From Mesorhizobium sp. 113-3-3 (lineage in GTDB: Bacteria > Pseudomonadota > Alphaproteobacteria > Rhizobiales > Rhizobiaceae), in contig NZ_AP023243.1 of NCBI RefSeq assembly GCF_016756495.1, forward strand, positions 62,001 to 126,000: 64,000 bases of DNA, written 5' to 3'. The notes under the pieces were generated by a model, which saw only the letters and a program-made list of their open reading frames with translations, was not told the DNA's origin and ran no database searches. Of the stretch, positions 63,244 to 64,000 are shown piece by piece; the first letter of the stretch is position 1; each line of letters begins with the position of its first letter. Made by a program: the position numbers and the translations under genes.

Positions 63244-64000
63244 TTATTCGGCCTTGTCAACGCCGTCGAAGCGGTGAATGCCGAGCGGATCCATCTTGAA
63301 ACCGCTGACATTGTTGCGCACGACCGCATAGACTTGGCTATGGACCAGCAGGAAGGCGGGCGCCTCCTTGGCGAAGATCACCTGCGCCTGCTCATAGAGC
63401 TTGGTGCGTTCGGCCTGGTCGCTGGTCTTCTTGGCCTTCTGGATCAGATCCTCGAAGTCCTTGTCGCACCAGCTGGAGTAGTTCGACACGCCGATGGCCG
63501 AGCAGGCGAACAGGGTGGCGAAGAAGTTGTCCGGATCGCCATTGTCGCCGGTCCAGCCGATCTGGAACGCGCCGGGACGGTCCTTCTTCTTGCCTTCCGA
63601 GCGATACTTGGTCCACTCGTAGTTGACGATCTCCGCCTTGACGCCGACCTTGGCCCAGTCGGCCTGGATCAGTTCGGCGGCGCGCTGGAAGTTCGGATTG
63701 TAGGGACGAACGCGATCGGAAGCCCAGAGCTGGATTTCCTTCAGCCCGGCAGCCTCGAGCACCTTCTTGGCCGCATCCGGATTGTAGGCGTCGGTCTTCA
63801 CATCCTTGTTCCACGACCACATGGTCGGCGGGATCAGGTTTTCGGCAGGCGTGGCGCCGGCATCCTGGAAGAGCGACTTGATCAGCGATTCCCGGTCGAT
63901 CGCCTGGTTGAGCGCGTGGCGCACTTCAGGCTTGTCGAGCGGCGGGATGGTGGTGTTGTAGCTCATATAGCCGATGTTCAGGCCGGCCTGATCCATCAGG
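63244..64000 (-). CDS. dppA: Dipeptide ABC transporter substrate-binding protein (DppA-like), C-terminal part
   Basis: The C-terminal 252 or so residues of a family 5 binding protein; the reading frame is open to the window edge and the N-terminus lies beyond 64000. Visible landmarks are 'LNIGYMSYNTTIPPLDKPEVRHALNQAIDRE' (central hinge region), 'WKGDNGDPDNFF'-like 'WTGDNGDPDNFFATLFAC' and 'FAKEAPAFLLVHSQVYAVVRNNVSGFKMDPLG'. Two Cys (FACSAIG, SSWCDKD) fit the disulfide seen in DppA-type proteins. First gene of the leftward dppABCDF operon. Confidence 0.93.
   Translation of the reverse strand, partial: LMDQAGLNIGYMSYNTTIPPLDKPEVRHALNQAIDRESLIKSLFQDAGATPAENLIPPTMWSWNKDVKTDAYNPDAAKKVLEAAGLKEIQLWASDRVRPYNPNFQRAAELIQADWAKVGVKAEIVNYEWTKYRSEGKKKDRPGAFQIGWTGDNGDPDNFFATLFACSAIGVSNYSSWCDKDFEDLIQKAKKTSDQAERTKLYEQAQVIFAKEAPAFLLVHSQVYAVVRNNVSGFKMDPLGIHRFDGVDKAE

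Overview
The window looks like a chromosomal segment of a high-GC alphaproteobacterium of the order Hyphomicrobiales (Rhizobiales), most likely Mesorhizobium or a close relative. The pointers are the SRP RNA just upstream of dnaX, a DnaX that has lost its zinc cysteines, a CycM-type membrane-anchored cytochrome c, RIME-like dyad repeats, and many peptide and amino-acid ABC importers. No database search was possible, so the genus is an inference.

Layout. 0-6.5 kb is housekeeping: dnaX, SRP RNA, a HIT protein, nudC, pheA, kdsB, cycM. 6.6-14.3 kb is a Yej-type peptide importer with two tandem binding proteins, followed by a ghrA-like reductase. 15.2-21.6 kb holds small accessory genes and two members of the ligase-associated DNA repair set (exonuclease and ATP-dependent ligase), split by a small AT-richer gene. 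21.9-28.1 kb has tRNA-Thr(CGU), an ECF sigma factor with envelope partners, and a DUF1800/DUF1501 pair flanked by two His/Trp-rich GCG_CRPN-type exported proteins. 28.3-31.7 kb is a fused MFS/acyltransferase/acyl-ACP synthetase (aas) behind a promoter overlapped by three identical-pattern palindromes. 32.0-33.6 kb is an AT-rich, probably acquired AIPR-family (abortive infection) gene.

33.7-56.2 kb is the most interesting part. A leftward operon (cyclase-family hydrolase, flavoprotein, MarR, iorA, iorB) lies opposite a rightward set (second flavoprotein, oligopeptide-type ABC importer, exported VOC protein). Next comes an operon for a 2-aminobenzoyl-CoA/salicylyl-CoA type flavin monooxygenase with SDR, MarR, enoyl-CoA hydratase, acyl-CoA dehydrogenase and RidA. 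A divergent LLM monooxygenase and HpcH/HpaI aldolase pair follows. The hydrolase carries its metal-site and serine residues at the positions I remember for isatin hydrolase. I therefore propose a route isatin -> isatinate (2-aminophenylglyoxylate) -> 2-aminobenzoyl-CoA (by the IorAB-type 2-oxoacid oxidoreductase) -> ring epoxidation/reduction and beta-oxidation-like steps, with RidA helping release ammonia. No CoA ligase is present, which this route would explain. Four copies of one palindrome (TTYAAGCNTRAA), three of them at promoters of these units, suggest a common regulator.

56.2-64 kb has a polar amino-acid binding protein and permease without an ATPase, a cysteine-desulfurase-like PLP enzyme, and a leftward dppABCDF-type dipeptide importer whose binding protein runs off the right edge.
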